Source: Marinagarivorans sp. UBA5868
GTDB taxonomy: Bacteria > Pseudomonadota > Gammaproteobacteria > Pseudomonadales > Cellvibrionaceae
Reading direction: 5' to 3'
Assembly (NCBI GenBank): GCA_002432095.1
Contig: DJFQ01000227.1
Span: 35,864 to 42,876, forward strand
DNA: 7,013 nt
How positions within the stretch are numbered: position 1 is the stretch's first letter; each line of letters begins with the position of its first letter. Under the pieces are notes generated by a model. It saw only the letters and a list, made by a program, of their open reading frames with translations. It had not been told where the DNA came from and ran no database searches. Both the position numbers and the translations under genes were made by a program. Positions 5,893 to 7,013 of the stretch are shown here, piece after piece.

Positions 5893-6197
5893 GGCGATTC
5901 AAAATCGAATGCACTGGAATTTCGGCACCTAGCCAACTCGTGCAAACGATTAAAATCTCCTTGTATAAGAGCCTCTTTTTTCTTTCTACTCCAGCCTTGT
6001 ATTTGTTTTTCACGGGCAAACGCTTCGTCTATTCGCTCGAAGCTGTCAAGAAATACCAGCTTTACGGGCAAATGTTTCCGAGTGTAATTTGCGCCCTGGC
6101 CATTTTCGTGTTGCCAGAGTCTTAACTCGATTTTTGTCGTGCTGCCGGTGTAGTAGCTTCCGTCGCTGCATTCAAGAATATAAACATAACCTGTCAT
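5847..6197 (-). CDS. GIY-YIG family endonuclease with repeat-encoded C-terminal tail
   Basis: The 116-residue product is a minimal GIY-YIG nuclease of the YhbQ/UPF0213 size class. It has GYVYIL (residues 3-8, the 'GIY' strand) and YYTG (15-18, 'YIG'). Arg26 and His30 in LRLWQH, the metal-binding Glu63 in FAREKQI, and GWSRKKKEALI follow. All expected catalytic residues are present. Such enzymes cut or nick DNA; the cellular role of small stand-alone members is poorly defined. The start at ATG 6197 (MTGYVYIL) is the usual family start; a GTG at 6209 would add four residues. Family homology ends near residue 90. The tail (about 97-116, ESPGFDSAQPAGSESDS) is translated from a copy of the surrounding palindromic repeat. 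The gene sits alone between inverted repeats, which suggests it may act on them. It could be free-standing cargo. Confidence 0.9.
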   Translation of the reverse strand: MTGYVYILECSDGSYYTGSTTKIELRLWQHENGQGANYTRKHLPVKLVFLDSFERIDEAFAREKQIQGWSRKKKEALIQGDFNRLHELARCRNSSAFDFESPGFDSAQPAGSESDS

Positions 6198-6213
6198 GAA
6201 TCCATTCACTCTG

Positions 6214-6241
6214 TTTCGATTTTATTTCGAATTGATTTCGA
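6214..6241 (-). promoter_or_regulatory. Three TCGAAA direct repeats at 11-bp spacing upstream of the GIY-YIG gene
   Basis: On the minus strand TCGAAA occurs at 6241-6236, 6230-6225 and 6219-6214, exactly 11 bp apart, in A/T-rich sequence ending 16 nt before the ATG at 6197. One-helical-turn spacing fits a protein-binding array or iteron-like site. TTCGA is also part of the element's repeat core. No standard promoter is evident. Confidence 0.45.
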
Positions 6242-6283
6242 CCCCGTTCGGCACTGCTAAGCGACCAACGGCCTTCCCAAACG

Positions 6284-6360
6284 GGTGGCTGAGCGAAGTC
6301 GAAGCCCAATCCGCTCCCCTTCGACTTCGCTCAGGGAACACCTTCGACTTCGCTCAGGGA
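6284..6360. repeat. Right internal repeat cluster
   Basis: There are three copies. The 24-bp GGCT/AGCC form is at 6284-6307. Two CCCT/AGGG short forms in the opposite orientation (6317-6337 and 6341-6360, the latter starting CCTTCGACTTCGCTCAGGGA) are in near tandem, separated by 3 bp. These are the best-preserved copies in the window. Confidence 0.85.
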
Positions 6361-6394
6361 GCGGGCGATCGTGAGTCCAGCATCCGCATGCAAG

Positions 6395-6472
6395 CGTTGA
6401 GCGGAGTCGAAACGAGTCGAAGTCCGGTGACTGAGCGTTTACGTTGAGCGCAGCCGAAACGGAGTCGAAGTC
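6395..6472 (-). repeat. Right terminal inverted repeat and a shortened duplicate
   Basis: Read on the minus strand, 6470-6432 is the partner of the left end (35/39). Immediately inside it, 6422-6395 repeats its first 29 positions with one base missing: CTTCGACTCGTTTCGACTCC, then GCTCAACG. The outer end is one base from the last base shared with the parE stop codon. The structures could also act as parE's transcription end, although there is no T-run. Confidence 0.75.
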
Positions 6473-7013
6473 AAACCGCTGCCTCCGCCATATCCCCTTT
6501 TTCCTCTAACCAGATTTTCCTATCCCCCGCCCTTTTTTTCGCGAGGAGCATATCCATAATCTGATGGGTTTCGTCGCCTTCGGCTATGGTCAACTGCACC
6601 AGTCTGCGTGTATCCCGCGCCATGGTGGTTTCCCTTAATTGCAACGGATTCATTTCACCCAGACCCTTGAAGCGCGTTACTGCGGGTTTGCCTTTTTTCT
6701 TTTCAGCGGCGATGCGGTCGAGGATGCCTTGTTTTTCACCTTCGTCGAGGGCGTAGTAAACCTCTTGGCCGACATCAATGCGATACAACGGCGGCATGGC
6801 GACGAAGACGTGGCCGGCTTTTACCAGCGCGGGGAAATGGCGGACGAATAAGGCACACAATAAAGTGGCAATGTGTAAACCGTCGGAATCGGCATCGGCG
6901 AGTATGCAGATTTTGCCGTAGCGCAGTTTGGTTAAATCATCGCTGCCAGGATCTATGCCGAGGGCGACGGAAATATCGTGCACTTCCTGTGACGCTAATA
7001 CTTCGTTGCTGTC
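6471..7013 (-). CDS. parE: DNA topoisomerase IV subunit B, C-terminal part (5' end beyond window)
   Basis: The frame enters from the window edge (DSNEVLASQEVHDISVALG) and runs 180 codons to TGA at 6473-6471. The TOPRIM acidic motif DADSDG lies in KICILADADSDGLHIATLL. RFKGLGEMNP and the ending LEEKGDMAE follow the pattern of proteobacterial ParE, whose E. coli form ends in an almost identical LQEKGDMAE. ParE is the ATPase subunit that works with ParC to decatenate chromosomes in the cytoplasm. GyrB is excluded by the short C-terminus without the GyrB insert and by the ParE-type wording around VHDISVALGIDPGSDDL. The C-terminus is complete and not altered by the adjacent repeat element. Upstream of the window lie the ATPase and transducer domains. 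Confidence 0.96.
   Translation of the reverse strand, partial: DSNEVLASQEVHDISVALGIDPGSDDLTKLRYGKICILADADSDGLHIATLLCALFVRHFPALVKAGHVFVAMPPLYRIDVGQEVYYALDEGEKQGILDRIAAEKKKGKPAVTRFKGLGEMNPLQLRETTMARDTRRLVQLTIAEGDETHQIMDMLLAKKRAGDRKIWLEEKGDMAEAAV

Larger units (their letters stand above)
5697..6472. mobile_element. Compact inverted-repeat element carrying a GIY-YIG nuclease gene
   Basis: The left end (5699-5737, plus strand) and right end (6470-6432, minus strand) align over 39 positions without gaps, 35 identical. They form imperfect terminal inverted repeats around about 690 bp. The only gene inside is the GIY-YIG nuclease. At least seven further shorter copies of the same core lie inside both flanks. 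The right end touches the parE stop codon (6473-6471). No target-site duplication is evident outside the ends. The boundaries are defined by the repeat alignment only. It is not a known insertion-sequence type that I recognise, and no DDE or Y1 transposase is present. Confidence 0.6.

Noticed and set aside
6196..6447. Plus-strand open frame of 83 codons
   Set aside because: Its product (with SEVEAQ-type stretches) is translated repeat DNA, a common artefact of this repeat family.
5697..6472. CRISPR array
   Set aside because: Repeat copies vary in length, alternate in orientation and have irregular gaps; there are no uniform spacers.
5685..6485. Target-site duplication flanking the GIY-YIG element
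   Set aside because: I compared about 12 bp outside each end and found no convincing direct repeat, so a cut-and-paste origin is not claimed.

Overview
The window looks like chromosome of a gammaproteobacterium. The main reason is the end of a parE gene whose C-terminus closely follows the enterobacterial/pseudomonad pattern, together with YgjP-like, MscS-BON and DUF2254 genes typical of that group. Genus cannot be fixed from the sequence alone. Coding is mostly on the minus strand, and only a two-gene unit at 3871-4906 is on the plus strand.

Layout. (1) 1-2405, minus strand: a membrane-protein pair, DUF2254 followed by a BON-MscS channel cut by the window edge. A 19-bp tandem repeat array lies between them. 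(2) 2406-3013: a repeat pair (2551-2604), then a 5'-truncated YgjP-type metalloprotease remnant. (3) 3014-4906: a cell-envelope cluster. It holds an exported LAS-type (M74/MepA-like) zinc peptidase on the minus strand. Divergent from it are a cytosolic-looking papain-fold protein (His54, Cys160) and, 4 bp behind, a small outer-membrane-type lipoprotein. The last two have the layout of an antibacterial effector and its periplasmic immunity lipoprotein. (4) 4907-5634: a graveyard of defence genes on the minus strand. I read an hsdM start with a nonsense codon, an internal darT piece fused in frame to a darG C-terminus, and a 1-nt frameshift in the darG piece. Downstream of it is a hairpin block. 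(5) 5697-6472: a compact element of about 775 bp bounded by 39-bp imperfect inverted repeats (35/39 identical). It carries a single GIY-YIG nuclease gene and is packed with shorter copies of the same repeat core. Its right end abuts the stop codon of parE. (6) 6471-7013: the 3' end of parE, minus strand.

How parts fit. The repeat family (core TTCGACTTCGCTCA with arms that change in a compensating way) occurs around the nuclease gene and again as an isolated inverted pair at 2551-2604. This suggests an autonomous nuclease-bearing element plus a non-autonomous derivative, comparable in logic to RAYT/REPIN systems but with a GIY-YIG enzyme. This is the strongest candidate for an under-described system. 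The effector/lipoprotein pair is the second. No database search was possible, so all family assignments rest on motif recognition.
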